The position numbers were made by a program, and so were the translations under genes. The notes below the pieces were generated by a model. It searched no databases. It was not told the origin of the DNA and saw nothing but the letters and a program-made list of their open reading frames with translations. A DNA stretch of 64,000 nucleotides from JBPCNH01 sp051001455 (lineage in GTDB: Bacteria; Actinomycetota; CADDZG01; WHSQ01), in contig JBPCNH010000038.1 of assembly GCA_051001455.1 (NCBI GenBank), positions 1-64,000 of the forward strand. The letters run 5' to 3'. Every line of letters begins with the position of its first letter. The first letter of the stretch is position 1. This document shows positions 29,719 to 38,248 of the stretch, in pieces.

Positions 29719-30843
29719 GTGCCACCGATGATCGTCGGCGTCCCCAAAGAACTCAAAGACAATGAGTACCGCGTAGCGATCACTCCTGCGGGGGTCCGAG
29801 AGTTAGTCGTGCACGGCCACGCCGTCATCATCGAAACGGATGCCGGACGCGGTTCCAGCATCCTCGATGCCGAGTTCGAGCGAGCGGGCGCACGGATCCT
29901 CCCGACGGCAGACCATGTATTCGCCGAGGCCGACATGGTGCTCAAGGTGAAGGAGCCGGTACCGGAGGAATTCCACCGGCTCCGGGATGGACTGGTCCTG
30001 TTCACCTTTCTTCACCTTGCGGCGAGCGAGCCCGTTACGAAAGCCCTGATGGAGTCCCGCACTACGGGGGTCGCCTACGAGACGATCGAGTACCCCGATC
30101 GGTCTTTGCCGTTGTTGGCCCCGATGAGCGAGGTGGCAGGACGGATGGCCCCGCACGCGGGGGCGAACCTGCTCGAGAGGGGTCACGGAGGCAGAGGCAT
30201 CCTATTGGGCGGTGTCTCCGGCGTACGGCCCGCCCGCGTGGTGGTTATCGGGGCAGGTATGTCGGGGATGAATGCCGCCTGGATCGCCCAGGGTATGGAG
30301 GCGGAAGTGATCGCCCTCGACAAGAACATCAACAAGCTCAGACAGATCGACCAGATCCATCAAGGAAAGATCCTGACCCTCGCTTCCAATCGCCTGGTGG
30401 TCGAGGAGACGGTCGTCTCGGCCGATCTCGTGATCGGAGCCGTTCTGGTCCCCGGAGCCAAGGCGCCAAAGATCGTGACCCGGGAGATGGTTGCGGCGAT
30501 GCGGCCCGGCTCCGTGGTCGTCGATATCTCTATCGACCAAGGTGGCTGTTTCGAGACCTCGAGGATGACTACGCATTCGGATCCCACCTACGTTGTCGAT
30601 GATGTGATCCATTACTGCGTAGGGAACATGCCGGGAGCCGTACCTCACACATCCACCTACGCCCTGACCAACGCCACGCTGCCGTATGTGATCGCGCTGG
30701 CCGAACAGGGTGTCGAAGAAGCGGCCAGACAGGACCCGGCTTTAGCTCTTGGGATCAACACCTACAAGGGCGAGATCGTCTACGCGCCGGTAGCAGAAGC
30801 GCACGGCCTGCCTTCGGCCAGCCTCGCCGAGATGCTCGGGTAA
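29719..30843 (+). CDS. ald: Alanine dehydrogenase
   Basis: About 371-374 residues. It has the conserved start MIVGVPKELKDNEYRVAITP, the catalytic region VLKVKEPVPEE, the NAD-binding VVIGAGMSGMNAA and the MPGAVPHTSTYALTNATLPY signature. It interconverts alanine and pyruvate plus ammonia. ATG 29728 gives the standard N-terminus, though GTG 29719 is in frame. It lies directly between pyrG and xerD. Confidence 0.95.
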   Translation: MPPMIVGVPKELKDNEYRVAITPAGVRELVVHGHAVIIETDAGRGSSILDAEFERAGARILPTADHVFAEADMVLKVKEPVPEEFHRLRDGLVLFTFLHLAASEPVTKALMESRTTGVAYETIEYPDRSLPLLAPMSEVAGRMAPHAGANLLERGHGGRGILLGGVSGVRPARVVVIGAGMSGMNAAWIAQGMEAEVIALDKNINKLRQIDQIHQGKILTLASNRLVVEETVVSADLVIGAVLVPGAKAPKIVTREMVAAMRPGSVVVDISIDQGGCFETSRMTTHSDPTYVVDDVIHYCVGNMPGAVPHTSTYALTNATLPYVIALAEQGVEEAARQDPALALGINTYKGEIVYAPVAEAHGLPSASLAEMLG

Positions 30844-31809
30844 GTGCCGGGGGCGCCTTCTTCGGCCCGGCCCGGGAAGAGGATCGAGGAGCTCGACGGG
30901 TGGATCTCTGAATTCATCGGGTACGGCCGGTCGGAGAAAGGACTCGCGAGCAACACGATCGAGTCATACCGCCGAGATCTGCGTGCATGGCGCGCCTTCT
31001 GCATCGCTCGCAACCTCGATCCCGCGAAGGTGGACTCGCATGACGTGACCGCGTTCCTCGGCGCGCTACGAACTGGTACCCCTCCGGCCAAGAGGCCCTT
31101 CGCTCCTTCTTCGGTAGCGCGGATGATGGTGTCCCTTCGATCGTTCCATCGGTTCCTCGTTCGAGAGGGCTACCTGCCGGCAGACCCCACCGCGAAAGTT
31201 GGGGTCTCAAAGCAACCGCGCTCTATCCCTAAACCCATCTCCCTCGAAGACGTCACCAGGTTCCTCGAGCAACCCGCCGACGACCCCCTCGGACGGCGGG
31301 ATCGGGCGATCTTGGAGACCCTGTACGGGGCCGGTCTCCGCATCTCGGAATTGGTGGGGCTGGACGTGGACGACATAGATCTGGAGGGGGGCGATCTTCT
31401 GGTGCGGTCGGGCAAGGGGTCCAAGGACCGGCGCGTGCCGATCGGCCGCCATGCCCGCGGGGCGCTGGCCGCCTACCTCACTTCGGTCAGGCCCGAGCTG
31501 GTGCGTCGCAGCTCTCAGGGCGTTTCCGGCGCGTTGTTCCTGAACGCTCGAGGAGGCCGGCTGACGAGACAGGGGTGCTGGAAACTGCTCAAGCGCTACG
31601 CTTACCAAGCCGAGCTCGGAGAGAAGGTTTCTCCTCATACGCTGCGACATTCCTTCGCTACCCATATGCTGGACGCTGGCGCCGACATCAGGGTGGTTCA
31701 GGAACTGCTGGGCCATGCGAGTCTGGCGACCACGCAGGTTTACACGCTTGTGAGCGACCAGCGCCTGAGGGAGGTGTATCTAGCCTCCCACCCCCGAGCA
31801 CGAGGATGA
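30844..31809 (+). CDS. xerD: XerD-like tyrosine recombinase
   Basis: A 321-residue site-specific recombinase. The N-terminal core-binding domain (SNTIESYRRDLRAWRAFC) precedes the catalytic domain with Arg in YGAGLRISELVGLDVDD, Lys in SGKGSKDRRVPIG, HTLRHSFATHMLDAG, LGHASLATTQVYT and the nucleophile Tyr in that last motif. It resolves chromosome dimers at dif. GTG start directly after ald. The gene order xerD then parA-scpAB matches Mycobacterium. Confidence 0.93.
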   Translation: MPGAPSSARPGKRIEELDGWISEFIGYGRSEKGLASNTIESYRRDLRAWRAFCIARNLDPAKVDSHDVTAFLGALRTGTPPAKRPFAPSSVARMMVSLRSFHRFLVREGYLPADPTAKVGVSKQPRSIPKPISLEDVTRFLEQPADDPLGRRDRAILETLYGAGLRISELVGLDVDDIDLEGGDLLVRSGKGSKDRRVPIGRHARGALAAYLTSVRPELVRRSSQGVSGALFLNARGGRLTRQGCWKLLKRYAYQAELGEKVSPHTLRHSFATHMLDAGADIRVVQELLGHASLATTQVYTLVSDQRLREVYLASHPRARG

Positions 31810-31852
31810 GGGGCGCGGGCGGTCAGGGAACTATCAAGGGAGATCGATCTGA

Positions 31853-32200
31853 ATGACTGGAGCCAAGTACGAGGGCATCCGCCAACTGCTCGAGGAAGAG
31901 CTGACCGCCGTGGAGCGCCAGCTGGGCGAGCACGGTGTGGCCGTCGATGGGGACAACGTCGAGGTCGAGGTCGAGGAAGGCTTCGCCGACTCCGCCCAGG
32001 CCACGACTGAGCGGGGAGAGGCCCTGGCCCTGGCCGAGCAACTCCGTAGCCATCGTGCCGAGGTGCTGGGAGCCCTGGCCCGCATGGATGCCGGGACCTA
32101 CGGGAAATGTGAGAACTGCGGGCAAGAGATACCCGTCGAGCGGTTAGAAGCACTTCCGGCAGCTCGTCTCTGCGTCACCTGTAAGCAACAGGCAAGTTAA
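31853..32200 (+). CDS. DksA/TraR-type zinc-finger protein
   Basis: A 115-residue protein with an N-terminal coiled coil and the C4 zinc finger GKCENCGQEIPVERLEALP...CVTCKQQ. DksA-like proteins enter the RNA polymerase secondary channel. Actinobacterial short forms such as this are less well defined and may not respond to ppGpp. It stands between xerD and deoB. Confidence 0.88.
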   Translation: MTGAKYEGIRQLLEEELTAVERQLGEHGVAVDGDNVEVEVEEGFADSAQATTERGEALALAEQLRSHRAEVLGALARMDAGTYGKCENCGQEIPVERLEALPAARLCVTCKQQAS

Positions 32201-32220
32201 GTGCGCCGCCGAAAACGCCC

Positions 32221-33426
32221 TTGAGCGCATCGGCGGCGCCCCGCCTGCGCTCCGTCACCCTGATCGTTCTCGACTCCGCGGGCATCGGGGGTGCGCCGGA
32301 TGCCGCGGACTTCGGTGACGAGGGCAGCGCGACCGTCCCTCACGTAGCAGCGGCGGTCGGGGGCCTGCACCTGCCGAACCTCGGCCGGCTCGGGCTGGGA
32401 CGGTTGGCCGAGATCGAGGGCGTGGAGCCGCACCCTTCGCCGGCGGGAGGGTTCGGCGTGCTGACCGAGGAATCGCCGGGCAAAGACACCACGACGGGGC
32501 ATTGGGAGCTCGCCGGGATCCGGCTCGACAAGGCCTTCCCGACCTATCCCCACGGATTCCCTCCCGAAGTGATCCGCAGCTTCGAGGAGGCCACCGGGAC
32601 CGAAGTCATCGGTAACGAGGTGGCCTCCGGCACCGAGATCATCACCCGGCTGGGTGACGAGCACGTGCGGAGCGGCCAACCGATCGTCTACACGTCCGCA
32701 GACAGCGTCTTTCAGATAGCAGCACACACCGACGTGGTTCCCTTGCCCCGGCTGTACGAGCTCTGCAAGATCGCCCGCCGGGTAATGCGGGGGCGGCACG
32801 AGGTAGGCCGGGTGATAGCCAGACCCTTCGCCGGCACCGGCACCCCCGATGACCCCTTCGTCCGCACTCCCGACCGTCACGACTACTCGGTCATGCCCCC
32901 CTCGCCGATGGTCCTCGAGGAGATCGCCTCGGCGGGGCATGAGGTCAGGGGTATCGGGAAGATCTCGGACATCTTCGCGGGCAAGGGCCTCACTTCTTCA
33001 CACCCGACCCGGTCCAATGACGACGGGATGAGCGCCCTGTTGGAGCACACAACCTCGGTTTCGTCCGGGTTGGTGTTCGCCAACCTGGTCGATTTCGATC
33101 AGAGTTTCGGGCACCGCAACGACCCCAAGGGGTACGCCGGAGCCTTGGAAGCCTTCGACAGATGGCTGCCCGAGCTGATCGCCATCCTGCAGCCGGACCA
33201 AGCCGCGATCATCACCGCCGACCACGGCAACGACCCGACCACCCCTTCGACCGACCACTCCCGGGAGCGGGTCCCGGTCCTAGTAGCGGGGGAGCGGATC
33301 GCGCCGTTCGACCTCGGTGTCCGGGCTAGCTTCGCCGACTGCGGAGCCACGATCACCGACCTACTGGGGGTCCCCACCGGCACCCCGGGATCGAGTTTCG
33401 CGGGGGGCATGCTGCTCCCCATCTGA
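32221..33426 (+). CDS. deoB: Phosphopentomutase
   Basis: A 401-residue metalloenzyme of the alkaline phosphatase superfamily. Metal ligands are in IVLDSAGIGGAPDA and ITADHGNDPTTPSTDHSRE, and the phosphorylated Thr region is GKDTTTGHWELAGI. It interconverts ribose-1-phosphate and ribose-5-phosphate in nucleoside salvage. TTG start at 32221. A preceding weak site makes the start a little uncertain. Confidence 0.95.
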   Translation: MSASAAPRLRSVTLIVLDSAGIGGAPDAADFGDEGSATVPHVAAAVGGLHLPNLGRLGLGRLAEIEGVEPHPSPAGGFGVLTEESPGKDTTTGHWELAGIRLDKAFPTYPHGFPPEVIRSFEEATGTEVIGNEVASGTEIITRLGDEHVRSGQPIVYTSADSVFQIAAHTDVVPLPRLYELCKIARRVMRGRHEVGRVIARPFAGTGTPDDPFVRTPDRHDYSVMPPSPMVLEEIASAGHEVRGIGKISDIFAGKGLTSSHPTRSNDDGMSALLEHTTSVSSGLVFANLVDFDQSFGHRNDPKGYAGALEAFDRWLPELIAILQPDQAAIITADHGNDPTTPSTDHSRERVPVLVAGERIAPFDLGVRASFADCGATITDLLGVPTGTPGSSFAGGMLLPI

Positions 33427-33516
33427 GCGATCCGGGGCGTCGGCCCAGCCCCCGGCTGCTCGATCCCGTCACCTACCCCTTGCCCCCGAGGGCTGCTTGG
33501 GCTACTGTTCCCACCC

Positions 33517-33548
33517 CGTTGACTATTTGTAGACAAGTTTCTAAGTAG
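33517..33548. repeat. Octamer array A, upstream of parA
   Basis: Three clear 8-bp units ATTTGTAG, ACAAGTTT and CTAAGTAG (33525-33548), with a weaker unit before them, 20 bases upstream of the parA GTG. The unit is a palindromic hexamer AYWWRT plus two bases. The array could be an operator or partition site of the neighbouring ParA-RHH pair. Confidence 0.75.
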
Positions 33549-33568
33549 TCCGAAGCTGAGGAGGCCGT

Positions 33569-34492
33569 GTGGAACAAGACTCCCAAACGCCGGAGATCCG
33601 GCTTCCCGAGCATGCTTCGCCTCAGCCTTCTCCCCTTGCCGGCGACGGTGGAGAGGGTGGCCCTGTCGGCAGGGACGGGTTCTACGACCACCCCAACCAG
33701 AAGACCGCGCGGATAATCGCCCTCGCCAACCAGAAGGGCGGGGTAGGGAAGACCACCACGGCCATCAGTCTCGGGGCAGCCTTAGCGGAGATGGATCAGA
33801 GGGTCTTGCTGGTGGACTTCGATCCTCAGGGCGGATGCGCCCTCGGACTCGGGATAGAGCCGGGCGGGTTGGACCTGACCGTCTACAACGCCCTGCTGGA
33901 CCGGAACGTCGACGTCGACGAGGTCGTGCAGAAGACGAGCGTCCACAACCTGGATCTCCTTCCGTCGAACATCGATCTCTCGGCCGCGGAGTTGATGCTG
34001 GTCCACGAAGTGGCGAGGGAGCAGTCCCTCCTCCGGGTCCTGGCGGGCCTAAGGGTCAAGTATGACTTTATGCTTATAGATTGCCCGCCTTCGCTCGGTC
34101 TTCTTACGATCAACGCTCTCACCGCCGCCGACGGAGTCATCATCCCGCTCGAGTGCGAGTACTACGCCCTTCGGGGGATGGCCCAGCTGATGGACTCGAT
34201 CGAACGGATCCGGGAGCGGCTCAATCCCAGACTGCAGGTCGACGGCATCGTGCCGACCATGCTCGACTCCCGCACTCTGCATTCGAAGGAGGTCCTCGAA
34301 CGGGTGAGGGAAGCGTTCGGATCACGGCTTTTCGACACGGTTATACGCAAGACGATCAGATTCGCAGAGGCTCCGGTAGCAGGGGAGTCGATCTTGACCT
34401 ATGCACCCAACTCACAAGGAGCGGCGGCCTACAGGCAGCTCGCACAGGAGGTGATGGCACGTGTCTCGCAGAGCAAGCTTGCCCGGAGCTGA
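33569..34492 (+). CDS. ParA/Soj-family partition ATPase
   Basis: A 307-residue protein. Residues 1-45 form a disordered extension. The ATPase has the deviant Walker A NQKGGVGKTTTAIS with both lysines, VDFDPQGGCALGLG and Walker B-like IDCPPSLGLLTINAL. Such ATPases move DNA by patterning on the nucleoid. Its place before scpAB matches Rv1708 of Mycobacterium. The chromosomal parAB near oriC is not in view. The following gene, overlapping by 32 bases, encodes an RHH protein in the place a ParB-type or ParG-type partner would take. Confidence 0.93.
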   Translation: MEQDSQTPEIRLPEHASPQPSPLAGDGGEGGPVGRDGFYDHPNQKTARIIALANQKGGVGKTTTAISLGAALAEMDQRVLLVDFDPQGGCALGLGIEPGGLDLTVYNALLDRNVDVDEVVQKTSVHNLDLLPSNIDLSAAELMLVHEVAREQSLLRVLAGLRVKYDFMLIDCPPSLGLLTINALTAADGVIIPLECEYYALRGMAQLMDSIERIRERLNPRLQVDGIVPTMLDSRTLHSKEVLERVREAFGSRLFDTVIRKTIRFAEAPVAGESILTYAPNSQGAAAYRQLAQEVMARVSQSKLARS

Positions 34493-34826
34493 CGAGCTCT
34501 TCCGGCGTACGACCGAGCGACCCGACGCCCGAGAGGCCGAGCAGAGTCCTCAAGTCACTAAGTCGACAAAGCTACAAGTAGCCACGACTCCGGAGGAGTC
34601 GGCGCCGGAGGTCCCTAAGAAAGCGCCCCGTCACGACGAGAAGATCACCTTCTACTGCACGTCCGACGACCTCATGGCGATCGAGAGCGCTCGCTTGACG
34701 ATGCGAAGCAAGCATGGCGTAGCGGCCGATCGCGGGAAGATCGTTCGTGCAGCCCTGGCCTACGTCCTCGAGGACTTCGCCGCTAGGCGAGAGGACTCGA
34801 TCCTCCTCCACCGACTCTCCGACTGA
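34461..34826 (+). CDS. Ribbon-helix-helix-like DNA-binding partner of ParA
   Basis: A 121-residue protein. GTG 34461 follows AGGAGGTGA (34446-34454) at six bases, an excellent site inside parA. Residues 1-58 are disordered and basic. Residues 59-112 fit an RHH fold: strand EKITFYCTS, helix DDLMAIESARL, turn and helix DRGKIVRAALAYVLEDFAA. RHH partners of ParA (ParG, omega) bind tandem short repeats and stimulate ATP hydrolysis through a flexible N-terminus. Octamer array B lies within this coding sequence. The assignment is by pattern, not by a search. Confidence 0.75.
   Translation: MSRRASLPGADELFRRTTERPDAREAEQSPQVTKSTKLQVATTPEESAPEVPKKAPRHDEKITFYCTSDDLMAIESARLTMRSKHGVAADRGKIVRAALAYVLEDFAARREDSILLHRLSD
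34550..34581. repeat. Octamer array B, inside the RHH gene
   Basis: Four consecutive units TCAAGTCA, CTAAGTCG, ACAAAGCT, ACAAGTAG lie in the part of the gene coding for the flexible linker (QVTKSTKLQV). Codon choice here departs from the GC-rich norm of its neighbours, which suggests selection on the DNA itself, possibly for autoregulation. Confidence 0.7.
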
Positions 34827-34934
34827 TCCGCTCCACCCCCCCCCTCGACGAGACGGGAGCGCGGTCTCTCGCCCCGCGCGTCCCTGTCCTCGAAAGAGAC
34901 CTTCGTAGGTACCACCATAGGGCGAGAGCTAACT

Positions 34935-34974
34935 CTTGACTTGAGGTTTAGATGCTCGACTTAAGGTACAGATG
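34935..34974 (+). repeat. Imperfect 20-bp tandem repeat
   Basis: Two copies of CTYGACTTRAGGTWYAGATG stand head to tail. The core CTTGAGG/CTTAAGG is partly palindromic and recurs elsewhere in the 34-52 kb part of the window. Confidence 0.75.
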
Positions 34975-35020
34975 ATTGGCTCATCCGGGCGATCGCAACT
35001 CGGCCCTTAAGGTTGCTTCG

Positions 35021-35050
35021 CCGCGATGAACAGAGCCGCGATGAACAGAG
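35021..35050 (+). repeat. Perfect 15-bp tandem duplication
   Basis: The 15-base word CCGCGATGAACAGAG occurs twice without a gap. It probably arose by a recent slip and has no evident function. Confidence 0.9.
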
Positions 35051-35191
35051 CAGGGGCGACAAGCTACGGGTGCCGAAGCGTGCCAAAGACTAGAGACCCC
35101 CAGGAGCCCGCCCGGTCGGTCCTATGGGAGCTCTCCCCTCGCCATAGGCGTCGCGGGTACTCGGGTACCCAGGGAGGGCATGCGCCCGCCG

Positions 35192-35264
35192 ATAAGTCTA
35201 TTTATCACCTTGTAGAGTTGATGCTTTAACGATGGGTTTAGGGCGTCGCTAAGTCGACAAGTGG
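35192..35264. repeat. Octamer arrays D1 and D2 in the parA-side gap
   Basis: D1 (35192-35231) reads ATAAGTCT, ATTTATCA, CCTTGTAG, AGTTGATG, CTTTAACG. D2 (35249-35264) reads CTAAGTCG, ACAAGTGG, one base out of register with D1. Between them are two poorly matching octamers. Confidence 0.7.
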
Positions 35265-35298
35265 ATGGGATCGAATGGGGGATGACCCCGGAACGGTG

Positions 35299-35386
35299 CC
35301 GAATAGATAAGTAGACTTGGATGCAAATATCCTAATCGCCTAATAGATAGATCGATCGATCTACTTGATTACATAGTGACTACAGG
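35299..35386. repeat. Octamer array D3, eleven units in register
   Basis: Eleven contiguous 8-bp units without a slip, starting CCGAATAG, ATAAGTAG, ACTTGGAT, GCAAATAT and passing through CCTAATCG, CCTAATAG, ATAGATCG, ATCGATCT to ACTTGATT, ACATAGTG, ACTACAGG. Position 2 is a pyrimidine in all but none of these lacks it by more than one unit, and positions 5-6 are mostly RT. It is the longest array in the window and the best candidate nucleation site for an octamer-binding protein. Confidence 0.8.
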
Positions 35387-35629
35387 GACCCCTCACTTTC
35401 GACCCTCGGGCCCCCGGCCCCGAGAACCCTCCGGGACCGGCTCCGACCATCCGCACCCATAAGCCCCTGCTGCCACCGGGGCGGTGAGGACACCGCAGGT
35501 AGCGCATCGGGCGGGGCGGCCGCGGGTGCATCCTGCCGCTCGGGTCGACCTAGGTGGCCCCTCGGAGGGACCTGCTCGACGACCGGATCGAACTCGACAG
35601 CCTTAACCCTACAGCTAACCTTGAGGTTT

Positions 35630-36292
35630 CTATAGGACGCCGGCGAGCCTTAGAACGAAACCTCCTATAACCCGGATCAGCGGCGTTATGAAGCGCAGCC
35701 CACCGAAGAAGACCAACGCGAGCAGTACGAGGAAGCCGTAGCGATCCAACCAGAAGATCACCTGCTGCTTGTTGGGTGGAAGGAAGATCGTCAGGAGGCG
35801 CGAGCCGTCGAGAGGGGGGAGCGGCAACAGGTTGAACACGGCGAGCAGGATATTGATGCTTATGAACACCTCTAGGAAGCTGAATACCTGCCCGGTGAAA
35901 CCCTCGCCAAAGCGGGCTGCGGGAACCGCCCGGTCGACCATCCCCAGCGCCACCGCGGCCACGAACGCCAGCACTAGATTCATCAAGGGCCCGGCCAGTG
36001 CCACAAAGGCGGCGCCGAACCGCTGCGATGCCAGCGCCTGCCGCCTGAACTCCACCGGCTTTCCCCATCCGAAGCCAACCAGGAAGATGAACAGGGTCCC
36101 CAGCGGATCGAGGTGCTTGGCCGGGTTGAGGGTGAGGCGGCCCATAGCCCGGGGGAGACGATCCCCCTGAAGGTCGGCTGCCAGGGCGTGAGCGTACTCG
36201 TGCAGAGCGATCGCACCCAACAACGCCACGGCCAGAAGGACGAATGCCAAGGGGTCCGTTTGAAGCAAGCCGAGAAGGCCGAGGTTGCTCAC
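35630..36292 (-). CDS. Site-2 protease family (M50) membrane metalloprotease
   Basis: A 220-residue protein with about five membrane helices. The zinc motif HEYAH lies near residue 32 (GAIALHEYAHALAADLQGD) and the third ligand is in FNLLPLPPLDGSRLL near 160. It belongs to the short YwhC-like group. It would cleave membrane-spanning substrates. It is divergent from trpS with a 75-bp spacer. Confidence 0.9.
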   Translation of the reverse strand: MSNLGLLGLLQTDPLAFVLLAVALLGAIALHEYAHALAADLQGDRLPRAMGRLTLNPAKHLDPLGTLFIFLVGFGWGKPVEFRRQALASQRFGAAFVALAGPLMNLVLAFVAAVALGMVDRAVPAARFGEGFTGQVFSFLEVFISINILLAVFNLLPLPPLDGSRLLTIFLPPNKQQVIFWLDRYGFLVLLALVFFGGLRFITPLIRVIGGFVLRLAGVL

Positions 36293-36366
36293 GGGACGGT
36301 ATTGTAGGCCCGCATCCCGGTGAGGCGGAGCTACCGCCCGTCCGAACTACTCTCAAGTTGAGGTTG

Positions 36367-37356
36367 ATGGTTACGCGCAAGAAAGTATTCAGCGGCATCC
36401 AGCCGACCGGTGAGCTCCACCTGGGGAACTATCTCGGCGCGGTACAGAATTGGGTTCATCAGCAAGACGAGCACGACGCCCACTTCTGTATCGTCGACCT
36501 CCACGCGCTGACTTTGCCCTGGGACCCAGCCGAACTGCGGATGCGGAGCCTCTCTACCGCCGCTCTATTGATGGCCTGCGGGGTCGATCCCGGCCGCGCG
36601 GTGCTCTTCGTCCAGTCTCACGTCCCCCAGCACACCGAGCTCGCCTGGATCTTCTCGTGCATTGCCCGGATGGGGGAGTTGCGCCGCATGGTCCAGTTCA
36701 AAGAGAAGTCCAAGGGCGAGACCGAATCCGTGGGCGTCGGACTGTTCACTTACCCGGTGCTTCAGGCGGCCGACGTCCTGCTGTATCAAGCGCACGGCGT
36801 CCCCGTGGGAGAGGATCAGCGCCAGCACATCGAACTCATGCGGGATGTCGGAGGGCGTTTCAACTCGACCTTCGGGGAGACCTTCGTCCTGCCCGAGGCA
36901 TGGATACCTCCCTCGGGAGCCCGCATCATGTCGCTCGACGACCCCACTCAGAAGATGAGCAAATCCGCGGCCCGGCCGAACTCGAGCATCCTCCTGCTCG
37001 ACCCTCCGGAGAAGATCGTCAAGAAATTCAAGATCGCGGTCACCGATTCGGGCAGGGAGATCTCGGCGACACCGGACAAGCCAGCGATCGCCAACCTGCT
37101 GACGATCCTGGCGCTGGTCGAATCGACCTCGATCGGGAAGCTAGAGGAACGCTTCGCCGGCTCGGGGTACGGCGACTTGAAGGCCGCCCTCGGCGAGGCG
37201 GTCGTAGAGAGGCTGCGGCCGGTCAGGGAGCGCCATACCGAGCTGCTCGGCGACCCCGGCGAGATGGCTCGGGTGCTAGAGGAAGGCGCCGCTCGGGCGA
37301 CGGCCGTCGCGGAGACGACCATGCAACTAGTCAGGGAGCGTGTAGGCCTGAGATGA
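36367..37356 (+). CDS. trpS: Tryptophanyl-tRNA synthetase
   Basis: A 329-residue class I synthetase with the HIGH-type motif PTGELHLGNYLGA and the KMSKS loop QKMSKSAARP. Length is normal. ATG 36367 is chosen because upstream in-frame residues are not family-like. A perfect inverted repeat CTCAA-G-TTGAG (36352-36362) sits directly before the start and may be regulatory. Confidence 0.96.
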   Translation: MVTRKKVFSGIQPTGELHLGNYLGAVQNWVHQQDEHDAHFCIVDLHALTLPWDPAELRMRSLSTAALLMACGVDPGRAVLFVQSHVPQHTELAWIFSCIARMGELRRMVQFKEKSKGETESVGVGLFTYPVLQAADVLLYQAHGVPVGEDQRQHIELMRDVGGRFNSTFGETFVLPEAWIPPSGARIMSLDDPTQKMSKSAARPNSSILLLDPPEKIVKKFKIAVTDSGREISATPDKPAIANLLTILALVESTSIGKLEERFAGSGYGDLKAALGEAVVERLRPVRERHTELLGDPGEMARVLEEGAARATAVAETTMQLVRERVGLR

Positions 37357-37421
37357 CGCCCGGAAAGCCGGACCACCGGGGGGCCCGGCCGATAGGCTGG
37401 CCGCTGGAAGTTCAGAGTCCC

Positions 37422-37459
37422 AGATGTAGATATGTCGACAGATCGATAAGGAGATAAGG
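37422..37459. repeat. Octamer array E, abutting the scpA start
   Basis: Units AGATGTAG, ATATGTCG, ACAGATCG, ATAAGGAG and the start of a fifth (ATAAGG) run straight into the scpA ATG. The fourth unit also provides the ribosome binding site AAGGAG, so a bound protein would block translation start as well as transcription. Confidence 0.8.
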
Positions 37460-38248
37460 ATGCCTCACGAGGTCACCCTGGCGGTGTTCCAAGGCCCTAT
37501 CGATCTCTTACTCCACCTCATCACGAGGCAACGGGTGGACATCTACGACGTCTCGATAGCGACGATCACCGACGAATACCTGCGGGCGATGGCGTCGTTG
37601 GAGGAGACCGATCTAGAGACGGCCACGGGATTCCTCGTCGTTGCTGCGACGCTCCTCGAGTTGAAGTCCGTTCGGCTCCTGCCTTCGAGGAACAACGCCG
37701 ACGAGGGAGACCTCCGGCTCCTGGAGGAGCGAGATCTTTTGCTGGCGAGGTTGGTGGAATGTGCGACCTTCCGGGACGCCGGACGCTCGATCCAGGTGGC
37801 GCTCGAGCGGGGTCGAGGTTTCCATCCGAGGAGCGTCTCCCTCGAACAGGAGTACGCCGATCTCCTCCCGGACGTCGAGTTGAAGCTGTCCACCAGCGAT
37901 CTCGTCGCTGCCGCTCTACGGGTCCTCGTCCCCAAGCCTCTACGTGAGCTTGATGTTTCCCACGTCTCTCCGATCACGGCCTCCGTACGGGACGCCATCA
38001 TCGAGATGACCGAGCTCCTCACTAGCCGGGAGGCGGTTTCCTTCGTCGAACTGTGCAGGGGAGCGCGCGAGCGGATCGAGGTGGTCGTCCGCTTCCTGGG
38101 GCTACTCGAGATGTTCAAGGCCGGAGCCATCGAGCTCTCTCAGGATGACCGTTTCGGTGCGATCGAAGCCCGCTGGACGGGGGATACGGCGGCCACCGAG
38201 GTACTCGAAGACGTCGAGGAATACACGTTCCAGGAGGAGGGGGCCTGA
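37460..38248 (+). CDS. scpA: Segregation and condensation protein A
   Basis: A 262-residue kleisin. The N-terminus VTLAVFQGPIDLLLHLITR is the family signature, with the helix LETATGFLVVAATLLELKSV. The C-terminal winged helix ends in an acidic tail. ScpA bridges SMC heads with ScpB in the condensin complex. The stop shares one base with the scpB start. Confidence 0.95.
   Translation: MPHEVTLAVFQGPIDLLLHLITRQRVDIYDVSIATITDEYLRAMASLEETDLETATGFLVVAATLLELKSVRLLPSRNNADEGDLRLLEERDLLLARLVECATFRDAGRSIQVALERGRGFHPRSVSLEQEYADLLPDVELKLSTSDLVAAALRVLVPKPLRELDVSHVSPITASVRDAIIEMTELLTSREAVSFVELCRGARERIEVVVRFLGLLEMFKAGAIELSQDDRFGAIEARWTGDTAATEVLEDVEEYTFQEEGA

Larger units (their letters stand above)
34827..35629. 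other. Non-coding 800-bp gap rich in repeats
   Basis: No convincing gene lies between the RHH gene and the site-2 protease gene. The gap is AT-richer than its surroundings in places. It holds a 20-bp imperfect tandem repeat (34935-34974), a perfect 15-bp tandem duplication (35021-35050), and three octamer blocks (35192-35231, 35249-35264, 35299-35386). Short CTTGAGG/CTTAAGG and TTTAGGG words recur. This could be a centromere-like or regulatory region for the upstream ParA-RHH pair. Confidence 0.7.

Noticed and set aside
35026..35229. A 67-codon open frame in the repeat-rich gap
   Set aside because: It includes the 15-bp duplication and octamer units, has no family likeness and no ribosome binding site.
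33517..35386. CRISPR array
   Set aside because: Units are 8 bp, contiguous and degenerate, with no spacers and no cas genes.
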